From an uncultured Prevotella sp. (lineage in GTDB: Bacteria; Bacteroidota; Bacteroidia; Bacteroidales; Bacteroidaceae), in the NCBI GenBank assembly GCA_934190685.1, contig CAKPTK010000038.1, forward strand, positions 1-17,333: a DNA stretch of 17,333 nucleotides, in the 5' to 3' direction. The translations under genes were made by a program, and so were the position numbers. The notes beneath the pieces were generated by a model that was given only the letters and a program-made list of their open reading frames with translations, searched no databases and was not told the origin of the DNA. Positions 1 to 7,929 of this stretch are shown here, one piece after another; the first letter of the stretch is position 1, and every line of letters starts with the position of its first letter.

Positions 1-58
1 TTGTTAAGTAGTTGTGGGTCTTGTTTTTCCCGAAAACATCATCAGCCCATTCAAGCTG

Positions 59-90
59 CAAAATTACTATTAAATGGTGACAACTACAAA
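59..90 (-). promoter_or_regulatory. Bacteroidota-type promoter firing off the left edge
   Basis: On the minus strand a TTTG box (87-90) is followed after exactly 20 nt by TAATTTTG (59-66), matching the Bacteroidota housekeeping promoter (-33 TTTG, -7 TAnnTTTG). Transcription would start at about 52-54 and run leftwards. The only start in the remaining 50 bases, a tandem ATG, meets a stop after about 13 codons, so the served gene most likely begins beyond the window. The promoter is read from the sequence; its activity is inferred. Confidence 0.6.
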
Positions 91-460
91 TAAAACGCGA
101 AATATCTGCAAAGTTTTCTTCCTCATAGGACAAATATATAGAAACTTTCACACTTCACCAACTTTTATTAGCGTTCCAAAGACCAACGACACGAAACAAA
201 AACAGCGTTCGCTGTGTGCTGTGTCATCAGCGTTCGCATATACGCATGCGCGCGAAAAAACGTCATTTTTCATACACACCCACACAAACCGCATACAAAT
301 CACTGATTTTAAGGCTATTTTAACAATGCACAAACCTACACAAATCATACATTTGCCTACATGGACGGCTCATGCTTTTTCATTTCAAAAAGACTCGAAA
401 CAAGACAAACATTGTAAGCAAATTTCATATTCAAGAAGACCTACTCGCCTACTTGAGAAT
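67..460. other. A/C-rich non-coding tract
   Basis: This stretch lies between the leftward promoter and the paired palindromes. The plus strand is rich in A and C and poor in G, with many CACA and ACAAA runs. Two open frames cross it (74-466 plus, 148-348 minus). Neither shows a recognisable domain, a signal peptide, or the composition of the real genes nearby, so I treat it as intergenic. A 9-bp sequence, AGCGTTCGC, occurs twice (204-212 and 229-237), with no obvious further pattern. It may be a long 5' leader or decayed sequence. Confidence 0.4.
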
Positions 461-501
461 CGTTAGTGTGCCATTAACGACCCGTTAATGGCACACTAAC
501 G
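461..501. repeat. Perfect 19-bp inverted repeat, 3-nt loop
   Basis: Arms 461-479 (CGTTAGTGTGCCATTAACG) and 483-501 are exact reverse complements separated by ACC. No T-tract follows on either strand, so a simple intrinsic terminator is unlikely. It could be a REP-like dispersed element, a regulator site, or the fold of a small RNA. The arms themselves contain the nested sub-palindrome CGTTAATGG/CCATTAACG next to the loop. Confidence 0.8.
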
Positions 502-504
502 GAA

Positions 505-522
505 TTTTCACCGCGGTGAAAA
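505..522. repeat. Perfect 18-bp palindrome TTTTCACCGCGGTGAAAA
   Basis: An uninterrupted palindrome centred on the CGCG/CCGCGG core begins three bases after the 19-bp inverted repeat ends. Its T- and A-flanked G/C centre can form a hairpin in either strand or be a site for a dimeric protein. Because it abuts the preceding inverted repeat, the two may be one composite element of about 62 bp (461-522). Confidence 0.75.
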
Positions 523-654
523 ATTAATTAGTCAGCCTGTACTCCACAAATATTTCCCTTTGCGGCTTGCGCAAACCGGTCTGAAGGAAAACGCTTAAAA
601 CATTTGTAAAATAAAATTAAAACAATGTTCCTTTATGCCACCGTTCCACGAAAC

Positions 655-707
655 AAAAAAACAACGCCCGCACATCCGCACGTCTGTGCGGTATGTGGCG
701 GACATTG
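655..707 (-). terminator. Rho-independent terminator of the PiT gene
   Basis: Read on the minus strand, the sequence 37 nt downstream of the PiT stop folds into a long hairpin. The inner stem is CCGCAC/GTGCGG with an AGAC loop. It is extended by CACAT/ATGTG and then by a roughly 9-bp outer stem including G-T pairs, with single-base bulges between segments. Seven T residues (plus-strand A655-661) follow directly. This is a textbook intrinsic terminator. Confidence 0.85.
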
Positions 708-743
708 CTCCATCAAAAATAAAGGACGTTATCGGGAATAATC

Positions 744-2984
744 TTATACCTCGGTGAATTTCTTGGCGGCGCGCAACTGATGGCGCATGACGCTGAGAAA
801 CTCTTGTGTTTCCTGAAGCACATTGAGATAGACCAGCGACACTTGGAAGTTGGTGTTGTCTTTCTCCTGCGACATGCGGTCAATGTGCTTTTTACGGACT
901 GCACTGAGATCGTTCTTGCAACGTTCAGCCTCAGCAAGCACGTCGGAATAGTTGTCGTAACGGCCCGTACTGATCATGCTCTCGGTCTGCGACATGAGGT
1001 CTACGACCGCCTTGCGGACAGGATCAAACTCGTTGATATAAGTCTGGGGCAACGGATTGAAGTTGTTGTCCACATGCTCCTTGATAGGCTCCAGCATACG
1101 GCGGAGACAGTACACGAACTGCTGGTCGGAGTTGGCACCGATATGGAACCATGTGTTGCGCTCGAGAGCGATGTCCTGAGGTATGCGTTTGAGAGCAAGC
1201 ATCTCCTGTTTGCGGAATTTCTTGAGCACCATCTGCTCGTCACGGAGTTCGCGGTCAGCACGACGCAAATCCTTGACACTCTGACCCGTGAACGCATCGA
1301 GAATCTTGCAGAACTCGCTCATGGCAAAGCGGCACACAAAGCTCTGGGTGCGACTCACGCGCTTGGAGAGAAGATCCCATACGATTTCCGGATCGTGGGT
1401 GCGCATCATCAGACGGAACACATCGGTCTTGCTTTCCTTCGACTTCTTCTTATATTGGCGACTACTGCGGATGAGCAGGAAGATGTCGAGCACCATGAAG
1501 GCGAACATCACCACGAATCCACCGAAATGCATGGCCAGACAGACGATGGCGCACACGCAGAAAGCCACGGCTCCGGTGAGGAACCAACCACCGATGACGC
1601 TCAGCACACCGGTGATGCGGAACACAGCACTCTCACGGGTCCACGCACGGTCGGCAAGAGAAGAACCCATAGCCACCATGAAGGTGACATAAGTAGTAGA
1701 AAGCGGAAGTTTATAGTTGGTGCCGATGATAATCAGCATGGCGGAAAGCACCAGGTTGATGGCGGCACGAATCATGTCGAACGCCGCATCGTCGGGAAGG
1801 ACAGCCTCTTTCTTGTTGAACCGGGAGTCAATCCAATGCTGTGTTTTCACAGGAACCACATTGGCAAGTCCGTCTCCCAGATCCTGCGCCACACGGACAA
1901 TGCTGCGGGCGGCCTTGGAAGAACCGAACATCTGGTCGCCCTCGTCCTGACGGCTCAGGTCGACACTGGTCTTGATGACATTCTGCGCTTTCTTGCTGGT
2001 GGCCATGGCGACAATCATAATCACACCGGCTCCCAAGAGGAAGAAAGGTGGAGTCTTGGCACTTTCCATGAGAGAGGACATCATGAAACTGTCGGCATTG
2101 CCATGTCCATGGGCGAGGAAGTCACGGAAAGAATCGAGTCCGGCGAGTGGCACGCCAATAAAGTTGACCAAGTCGTTGCCGGCGAAAGCCATGGCCAAAG
2201 CAAACGTGCCCATCAGGACAACCACACGGAACACGTTGACACGGAGCAGATGGAGAATCTCAGCCAAGATGGTGGATACCACGAAAATCGCCAACATGAG
2301 CATCGTGGTGTTGGCGTCGATCCAATCACGGGTGCCACTACTGATATAGGGCGATTTGCCTATTCCTTTGATAAAAATGAAATAGGCCAAAGCGGTGAAG
2401 GCGATGCCTCCGAACACAGCCACAGTATAGCGCAAGTGCTTGTTGTAGTTGAACGTGAACACCAATCGGGATATCCACTGGACAATGACACCAAAGACAA
2501 AAGCGATGGCCACAGAGACGAAGATGGCGATAATCACACTCAAGGCCTTGTCGGAGTTGAGAAGGTCGCCATATTGCAGCGAGTCGTTGCCTATCACCTT
2601 CAGCAGGGCGAGAATGAATGTGCCGCCCAAAAGTTCGAAGACGAGTGACACGGTGGTGGAAGTAGGCATGCCCATCGTGTTGAACACATCGAGCACCACG
2701 ACATCCGTCACCATGACAGCCAAAAAGATGGTCATCACCTCGTTGAACGAATAGTTCTCAGGCTTCATGATGCCATGGCGGGCCACGTCCATCATGCCCG
2801 AAGACATGACCGCACCAATCAGCACGCCAATAGAGGCGATGATAATGATGGTGCGGAATTTGGCCACTTTCGCGCCCACTGCGGAGTTGAGGAAGTTGAC
2901 GGCATCATTGCTTACGCCAACGAACAAGTCAAACACTGCCAGACAAAGCAGGAAAATGACTATGCACAGATAAATTGTACTCAT
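744..2984 (-). CDS. PiT-family inorganic phosphate transporter with fused C-terminal cytoplasmic domain
   Basis: This 746-residue inner-membrane protein should import inorganic phosphate by cation symport (PiT/PHO4 family). Two copies of the family signature are visible: NDAVNFLNSAVG (26-37) with MPTSTTVSLVFELLGG (about 106-121), and GNDLVNFIG (269-277) with LPLSTTYVTFMVAMGSS (426-442). They fit the inverted-repeat architecture of PiT carriers. About ten to twelve hydrophobic segments cover residues 1-505, with a hydrophilic loop at about 330-400. The last 240 residues (about 507-746) are soluble, charged and predicted helical, resembling a PhoU-like accessory domain; that assignment is inference. 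In many bacteria such a regulator is a separate gene beside pit. The start at 2984 follows a TACCTTTG promoter by about 30 nt, and a strong terminator lies just downstream, so this is a single-gene unit divergent from the serine acetyltransferase operon. Confidence 0.93.
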   Translation of the reverse strand: MSTIYLCIVIFLLCLAVFDLFVGVSNDAVNFLNSAVGAKVAKFRTIIIIASIGVLIGAVMSSGMMDVARHGIMKPENYSFNEVMTIFLAVMVTDVVVLDVFNTMGMPTSTTVSLVFELLGGTFILALLKVIGNDSLQYGDLLNSDKALSVIIAIFVSVAIAFVFGVIVQWISRLVFTFNYNKHLRYTVAVFGGIAFTALAYFIFIKGIGKSPYISSGTRDWIDANTTMLMLAIFVVSTILAEILHLLRVNVFRVVVLMGTFALAMAFAGNDLVNFIGVPLAGLDSFRDFLAHGHGNADSFMMSSLMESAKTPPFFLLGAGVIMIVAMATSKKAQNVIKTSVDLSRQDEGDQMFGSSKAARSIVRVAQDLGDGLANVVPVKTQHWIDSRFNKKEAVLPDDAAFDMIRAAINLVLSAMLIIIGTNYKLPLSTTYVTFMVAMGSSLADRAWTRESAVFRITGVLSVIGGWFLTGAVAFCVCAIVCLAMHFGGFVVMFAFMVLDIFLLIRSSRQYKKKSKESKTDVFRLMMRTHDPEIVWDLLSKRVSRTQSFVCRFAMSEFCKILDAFTGQSVKDLRRADRELRDEQMVLKKFRKQEMLALKRIPQDIALERNTWFHIGANSDQQFVYCLRRMLEPIKEHVDNNFNPLPQTYINEFDPVRKAVVDLMSQTESMISTGRYDNYSDVLAEAERCKNDLSAVRKKHIDRMSQEKDNTNFQVSLVYLNVLQETQEFLSVMRHQLRAAKKFTEV

Positions 2985-3014
2985 ACTTTAAATGGTCTTG
3001 TTGTTATTTCGCTG

Positions 3015-3022
3015 CAAAGGTA
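3015..3022 (-). promoter_or_regulatory. -7 promoter element TACCTTTG for the PiT gene
   Basis: The minus strand reads TACCTTTGCAGCG, an exact match to the Bacteroidota -7 element TAnnTTTG. It lies 30 nt upstream of the PiT ATG, leaving a leader of roughly 20-25 nt. A -33 TTTG is not clear; the nearest candidate is a TTTA about 23 nt upstream. Confidence 0.6.
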
Positions 3023-3212
3023 GCCGGGCCATATTACAGAGGCTTTAAACACATATTACAATTCTGTTACAGTTGTAAAAAGTGTTTCCACACAGCCTGT
3101 TGGGCAAACTCTCACAGGCGCAACGAATTGGCGAGAACGCCACAAGTGTCAAACAAGAAGAAAATTGTGGAAGATTTTCGGTCGACTGCTTCCCGGTCTC
3201 GATTATTATTAT

Positions 3213-3220
3213 TAATTTTG
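3213..3220 (+). promoter_or_regulatory. -7 promoter element TAATTTTG for the serine acetyltransferase operon
   Basis: TAATTTTG matches the Bacteroidota -7 consensus and stands 24 nt before the ATG at 3245, which supports that start over an in-frame start about 90 codons upstream. The -33 box is weak: no TTTG is seen at the expected distance in the preceding sequence. Confidence 0.45.
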
Positions 3221-3244
3221 TACGCGAATATAGAAAAGACTTCC

Positions 3245-4150
3245 ATGAGCAAATACAAATCTTCGCATATTCTTGCCGAAACGGTAGACGCCCTTTCGGA
3301 AAAGGAATCGCTGCGCGGCATCTTTCACTTGCATCGTGACGGCATGCCCTTGCCTTCGGGCGAAGTGTTGAAAGAGATTGTGGAACTCTCACGATGTATT
3401 CTGTTTCCCGGCTACTACGGGAAGTCTACCCTCAACCCACAAACCATCAGATATCATATCGGTGTGAACCTGGAAAGACTGCTGGGCTTGCTCACCGACC
3501 AAATACTCGCGGGCCTATGCTTCGCCGAACCATGCGAAGACGCTTGCGACAACAACGAGACACTGTCGGCCAAAGACCGCCAGAATGCCGAGCGCATCGC
3601 CACCGAGCTTATCGCCCGGTTGCCCCAAATACGCCGCATGCTCTCCACCGACGTGGTGGCAGCCTACAACGGCGACCCCGCCGCCACCAGCCATGGGGAA
3701 ATCATCTCCTGCTATCCGGTCATCAAAGCACTCATCAACTACCGAATAGCGCATGAACTCCACTTGCTGGGCGTGCCGCTCATCCCGAGGATGCTGACTG
3801 AGATGGCCCACTCGGAGACAGGCATCGACATCCATCCCGCCGCCACCATCGGCGACCACTTCACGATAGACCACGGCACAGGTGTCGTCATCGGCGCCAC
3901 CTGCATCATCGGGTCCAATGTGAAACTCTATCAGGGTGTGACCTTGGGCGCCAAGAGCTTTCCACTCGACGACAAGGGAAACCCCATCAAAGGCATCCCA
4001 CGCCACCCCATCATCGAGGATGGCGTGGTGATCTACTCCAATGCCACCATCCTGGGCAGGGTCACCATCGGCAAAAACAGCATTGTGGGAGCCAACGTCT
4101 GGATAACGGAAGACGTGGAGGCGGGAAGCAAGAAAACGAAAAAATCATAA
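3245..4150 (+). CDS. cysE: Serine O-acetyltransferase (EpsC/CysE type)
   Basis: This cytosolic enzyme makes O-acetylserine from L-serine and acetyl-CoA, the first step of cysteine synthesis. The product is 301 residues. The N-terminal helical SATase region includes DPAA (144-147) and NYRIAHELHLLGV (about 165-177). A left-handed beta-helix of hexapeptide repeats follows: GIDIHPAATIG (193-203), IDHGTGVVIG (208-217) and YQGVTLGAKSF (229-239). By comparison with E. coli CysE, D144, D209-H210 and H254 (in RHP) correspond to the conserved catalytic residues. The frame stays open upstream to 2975, but those residues are not SATase-like and would read across both promoters, so I start at 3245. It heads a four-gene run (37 nt to the methyltransferase). 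No cysK is in the window. The tail after VEAGSK is short and lysine-rich. Confidence 0.93.
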   Translation: MSKYKSSHILAETVDALSEKESLRGIFHLHRDGMPLPSGEVLKEIVELSRCILFPGYYGKSTLNPQTIRYHIGVNLERLLGLLTDQILAGLCFAEPCEDACDNNETLSAKDRQNAERIATELIARLPQIRRMLSTDVVAAYNGDPAATSHGEIISCYPVIKALINYRIAHELHLLGVPLIPRMLTEMAHSETGIDIHPAATIGDHFTIDHGTGVVIGATCIIGSNVKLYQGVTLGAKSFPLDDKGNPIKGIPRHPIIEDGVVIYSNATILGRVTIGKNSIVGANVWITEDVEAGSKKTKKS

Positions 4151-4187
4151 AAGCAACAACATATCCGGTTAAAGCAACCAACAAACA

Positions 4188-5711
4188 ATGGAAAAAGAAT
4201 TCGAATTGATAGCCAAGACGTTCATGGGACTGGAACCTGTGCTGGCTCAAGAACTCACCCAACTGGGTGCAAACAACGTGCAAATAGGAAGAAGAATGGT
4301 GTCGTTTACAGGCGACAAGGAAATGATGTATCGTGCCAACTTCCAGTTGCACACCGCCATCCGCATCCTCAAACCCATCAGCCATTTCAAGGCCGAGTCG
4401 GCAGACGATGTGTATGAAGAGGTGAAAAAGATTGATTGGAGCCAATATCTCGACAACGGCAAGACATTCGCCGTGGACTCCGTGGTTTTCTCTGAGGAAT
4501 TCCGCCATTCCAAGTTTGTGTCGTATAAAGTGAAAGACGCCATCGTCGACCAGTTCAGAGAGAAGACGGGATCACGCCCCAATATCTCGGTCGCCAACCC
4601 CGACATACGTCTCAACATGCACATCGCCGAAGACAAGTGTACCCTGTCACTCGACTCAAGCGGCGAGAGCCTCCACCGCCGTGGCTACCGGCAGGAGTCT
4701 GTCGAGGCACCTCTCAACGAGGTGCTCGCAGCCGGCATGATTCTGATGACAGGATGGAAAGGTGACACAGACTTCATCGACCCGATGTGCGGAAGCGGCA
4801 CCATCGTCATCGAGGCAGCCCTCATCGCCCGCAACATCAGTCCGGGTGTCTTCCGCAAGGAATATGCGTTTGAGAAATGGCCCGACTATGATGCCGACCT
4901 TTTCGATAAAATCTATAATGACGACTCACAGGAGAAGGAGTTTGAACACCATATCTATGGCTACGACATCGACATGAAAGCCGTGAACACCGCCGTGCTC
5001 AACGTCAAGGCCGCCGGCCTGTCCAAAGACATCACCATCGAACAGGCAGACTTCAAAGACTTCAAAAAGCCCGAGAACAGGAGCATCATCGTCATGAACC
5101 CGCCCTACGGAGAGCGCATCTCTACACCCGACCTGCTCGGCACCTACCGCATGATTGGCGAAAGACTGAAGCATGAGTTCATGGGCAACGAGGCTTGGGT
5201 ACTCAGCTACCGTGAGGAGTGCTTCGACCAAATCGGTCTCAAGCCGTCCATCAAGATTCCGGTATTCAACGGCTCTCTCGAATGCGAGTTCCGCAAATAT
5301 TCCATCTTCGACGGCAAGCTCAAGGACTTCCGCAGCGAAGGCGGTGTGGTGAAGACGGAAGAAGAGAAGCGCGCCATGGCTGAGAAGCACCGTTTCAAGA
5401 AAAACCGTGAGTTCAAAAAGCGTATCAGCGAGGAGGAAGAGAACCAAGAGGCAGACATCCGCTCGTTCAAATTCTTCAGCATGAGCCGCCGTGCCGACAA
5501 GGAGAAGAACGGTGACCGCGCTCCACGACGTTTCAGTCGGGAGGACAGCACGGGCGACCGCCGTGGCGGAGACCGCAAGTTCGGCCGTGGGGAAGGAAAA
5601 TTCGACCGGGGCGACCGAAAGTTCAATCGGGACGACCGAAAGTTTGACCGCGGCTCCAAGCGCCCGGGCAAGGGATTTGACAAAAAAGACAGGAGATTTG
5701 AAGATGACTAA
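4188..5711 (+). CDS. THUMP-domain class I SAM-dependent RNA methyltransferase (RlmL-like) with basic low-complexity tail
   Basis: This 507-residue protein probably methylates the exocyclic N2 of a 23S rRNA guanine, as the RlmL half of E. coli RlmKL does (m2G2445). An N-terminal ferredoxin-like/THUMP region spans about 1-155. The Rossmann methyltransferase domain follows, with SAM motif DPMCGSGTI (198-206), the acidic GYDID motif (258-262) and the catalytic NPPYGER (304-310). The RlmK half of the 702-residue E. coli fusion is absent. From about residue 385 the protein becomes highly charged, and 440-507 is a repetitive tail of DRKF, DRG and RGG-like units, presumably disordered and RNA-binding (inference). 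The gene lies 37 nt after the serine acetyltransferase gene and its last 8 nt overlap the next gene. The rRNA target is inferred from the family only. Confidence 0.88.
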   Translation: MEKEFELIAKTFMGLEPVLAQELTQLGANNVQIGRRMVSFTGDKEMMYRANFQLHTAIRILKPISHFKAESADDVYEEVKKIDWSQYLDNGKTFAVDSVVFSEEFRHSKFVSYKVKDAIVDQFREKTGSRPNISVANPDIRLNMHIAEDKCTLSLDSSGESLHRRGYRQESVEAPLNEVLAAGMILMTGWKGDTDFIDPMCGSGTIVIEAALIARNISPGVFRKEYAFEKWPDYDADLFDKIYNDDSQEKEFEHHIYGYDIDMKAVNTAVLNVKAAGLSKDITIEQADFKDFKKPENRSIIVMNPPYGERISTPDLLGTYRMIGERLKHEFMGNEAWVLSYREECFDQIGLKPSIKIPVFNGSLECEFRKYSIFDGKLKDFRSEGGVVKTEEEKRAMAEKHRFKKNREFKKRISEEEENQEADIRSFKFFSMSRRADKEKNGDRAPRRFSREDSTGDRRGGDRKFGRGEGKFDRGDRKFNRDDRKFDRGSKRPGKGFDKKDRRFEDD

Positions 5712-7911
5712 AACAATAAGCAAGTTCACGGCTTGCCTCCTCACCATGATGGCTTGCTTGGCAACGACACAGACCATGGCACAGAAACTGCTCACCCTCG
5801 AAGACCTCAACTTCGGAGGCAAGAACGCAAGACAATTCACACCAGCCAACAAATATTTGACTTGGTGGGGCGACGAGTTGGTGGAGACAGAACCAAACGC
5901 CCTGAAACTCGTGGACAAGAACACGGGCAAGGAGAAAACGCTCATCACACGCGAACAACTGATTGCCGGCGTCAAACAAGACGACAATTATGCCGTGTCG
6001 GGATTCGGCGGCGCCACACTTCCCTATGCCAACCAACCGCTTGTGCTGCTCACCAACGGACGGAAACGCTATCTTTATAATTTCAAGACAGGAAAGGTCG
6101 TATGGGAACAAGCCCGCGAACATGAAGAGAACTATGACTGGAACTCGACATCCCGCAATGTGGCGTTTGTCAGAGACGGAAACCTCTTCGTCACCGACGC
6201 CAAAGGCCAGACACGACAGTTGACCACCGATGGCTCACGAGAGATTGTCTACGGACAAAGTGTACACCGCGACGAGTTCGGCATCTATAAAGGTACATTC
6301 TGGAGCAATGACGGCGAGAAACTCGCCTTCTACCGCATGGACCAGAGCATGGTCACCGACTACCCACTCGTCAACATTGACACCCGCATCGCTACAGAGG
6401 CTCCTGAGAAATACCCAATGGCGGGCGAGACCAGCCATCAGGTGAAGGTGGGTGTCTACGACGTGAAAACGGGCAAGGCTATTTATCTCAACACCGGAGA
6501 CCCCACCAACCGGTATTTCACCAATATCGCCTGGAGCCCAGACAACAAGACACTCTATCTGATAGAAATCAACCGGGGGCAGACGGACTATAAGCTCAAC
6601 GCTTATGACCCCGTGACCGGCAACAAAATCAAGACGCTCTACACGGAGCATGACGACAAATATGTGCATCCGATGAACGCCATCTCGTTCCTGCCCTGGG
6701 ACAGCAGCAAGTTCATTCTCCAAAGCGAGAAAGACGGATACAACCATCTGTACCTCTTCAACACCGACGGAAAGCAACTCCGCCAATTGACCAGCGGCAA
6801 ATGGGTGGTGCTCGACCTTGTGGGTTACAACACGAAAAACCGCAGCGCCATCATCCTCTCTACAGAGTGCAGTCCGATACAGAACAATGTCTACGCCGTC
6901 AACATCGCCAATGGCAAACGTACGCTGCTGGACAACGGAAAGGGTTGCCACCTGAATGTGACAGACGCAAGCGGCAAGCACCATGCGCCGGCATTGAGCG
7001 TCTCCGGCGCTTGGCTCTTCGACAAATACACAGAGCCGAATGTTCCCCGGGACATCAACATCGTCAACACTGCCAACGCCAAGAATGTGAAATTCTTCTC
7101 GGCGCCCGATCCATGGAAGGGCTATTACCAGCCTCAGTTCCTCTGCGGCACCATCAAGGCTGCCGACGGTTCCACCGATTTATATTATAGGATGGTAAGA
7201 CCTCAAGATTTCGACCCGAACAAGAAATATCCTACCGTGGTCTATGTCTATGGTGGTCCCGGCGTGCGCAACGTCGAGGCCCGTTGGCATCATGCTTCGC
7301 GCAGCTGGGAGACCTACATGGCGGAGAAGGGCTATGTGCTCTTTATCCTCGACAACAGAGGATCATCCGATCGCGGCAAAGCGTTCGAACAGGCAACGTG
7401 GCACCACCTGGGCGTGGAAGAGATGAAAGACCAGATGAAGGGGGTGGAATATCTCAAGTCCCTGCCCTATGTTGATAGCGACCGCATGGGTGTGCACGGC
7501 TGGAGCTTCGGCGGCTTCATGACCACCTCGCTCATGACCACCTATCCCGATGTATTCAAAGTAGGCGTGGCTGGCGGACCTGTCATCGACTGGAAATGGT
7601 ACGAGGTGATGTATGGCGAGCGCTATATGGGCACGCCGCAGAACAACCAAAAAGGATATGAGGAATCAAGTGTGCTGCCCAAGGCAAAGAACTTGAAAGG
7701 CAAACTCCAAGTAATCATCGGCATGAACGACCCCGTCGTGGTTCCGCAGCATGCCCTGTCGTTCCTCAAGCAATGCATCCAGGACGGCACACAGCCCGAC
7801 TTCTTCGTCTATCCCGGCGAGCCACACAATATGCGTGGACACCAAAGTGTGCATCTCCATGAGCGCATCACACAATATTTCGAGGACTATCTCAAACCAA
7901 TCAAAAAGTAA
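5704..7911 (+). CDS. Secreted S9-family peptidase, dipeptidyl peptidase IV type
   Basis: This 735-residue exported serine peptidase should remove X-Pro or X-Ala dipeptides from the N-termini of peptides in the periplasm or at the surface. Residues 1-26 form a signal peptide with likely cleavage TMA|Q. A beta-propeller fills about 50-480, followed by the alpha/beta-hydrolase domain. The oxyanion-region motif KYPTVVYVYGGPGVR is present, and the catalytic triad is S601 (GWSFGG), D676 (GMNDP) and H708 (EPHNM). The 32-residue Asp-His spacing equals that of human DPP IV. The acidic pair that binds the substrate amino terminus appears as D190-E191 (HRDEFG), Asp-Glu instead of Glu-Glu. The start at 5704 is set by the signal peptide and a GGAG ribosome-binding site 8 nt upstream; an upstream in-frame start at 5491 would precede the signal with unrelated residues. 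Translation is probably coupled to the methyltransferase gene. Confidence 0.92.
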   Translation: MTKTISKFTACLLTMMACLATTQTMAQKLLTLEDLNFGGKNARQFTPANKYLTWWGDELVETEPNALKLVDKNTGKEKTLITREQLIAGVKQDDNYAVSGFGGATLPYANQPLVLLTNGRKRYLYNFKTGKVVWEQAREHEENYDWNSTSRNVAFVRDGNLFVTDAKGQTRQLTTDGSREIVYGQSVHRDEFGIYKGTFWSNDGEKLAFYRMDQSMVTDYPLVNIDTRIATEAPEKYPMAGETSHQVKVGVYDVKTGKAIYLNTGDPTNRYFTNIAWSPDNKTLYLIEINRGQTDYKLNAYDPVTGNKIKTLYTEHDDKYVHPMNAISFLPWDSSKFILQSEKDGYNHLYLFNTDGKQLRQLTSGKWVVLDLVGYNTKNRSAIILSTECSPIQNNVYAVNIANGKRTLLDNGKGCHLNVTDASGKHHAPALSVSGAWLFDKYTEPNVPRDINIVNTANAKNVKFFSAPDPWKGYYQPQFLCGTIKAADGSTDLYYRMVRPQDFDPNKKYPTVVYVYGGPGVRNVEARWHHASRSWETYMAEKGYVLFILDNRGSSDRGKAFEQATWHHLGVEEMKDQMKGVEYLKSLPYVDSDRMGVHGWSFGGFMTTSLMTTYPDVFKVGVAGGPVIDWKWYEVMYGERYMGTPQNNQKGYEESSVLPKAKNLKGKLQVIIGMNDPVVVPQHALSFLKQCIQDGTQPDFFVYPGEPHNMRGHQSVHLHERITQYFEDYLKPIKK

Positions 7912-7929
7912 TATACAACCATCATATCT

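Noticed and set aside
348..355. Plus-strand TACATTTG as a promoter -7 element
   Set aside because: It matches TAnnTTTG, but there is no TTTG box about 20 nt upstream and no plus-strand gene downstream before the opposing terminator.
74..466. A 130-codon open frame on the plus strand in the left intergenic region (and 148-348 on the minus strand)
   Set aside because: No recognisable domain, a composition unlike the real genes, no promoter or ribosome site at a sensible distance, and it runs into the first arm of the inverted repeat.
559..575. Short inverted repeat TTTGCG/CGCAAA
   Set aside because: Only 6 bp with no T-tract on either strand; too weak to call a terminator or operator.
780..2648. 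A 622-codon open frame antisense to the PiT gene
   Set aside because: It lies entirely within a clear PiT transporter on the other strand. Its His/Glu/Asp-rich translation has no domain or membrane pattern and reflects codon bias in the real gene.
2975..3244. Upstream extension of the serine acetyltransferase by 90 codons
   Set aside because: The added residues are not SATase-like and the stretch contains both divergent promoter elements; ATG 3245 follows the -7 element at the right distance.
5491..5703. Upstream extension of the DPP-IV-type peptidase by 71 codons
   Set aside because: It is the other frame of the methyltransferase tail repeats. The ATG at 5704 gives a proper signal peptide and has a GGAG ribosome site.
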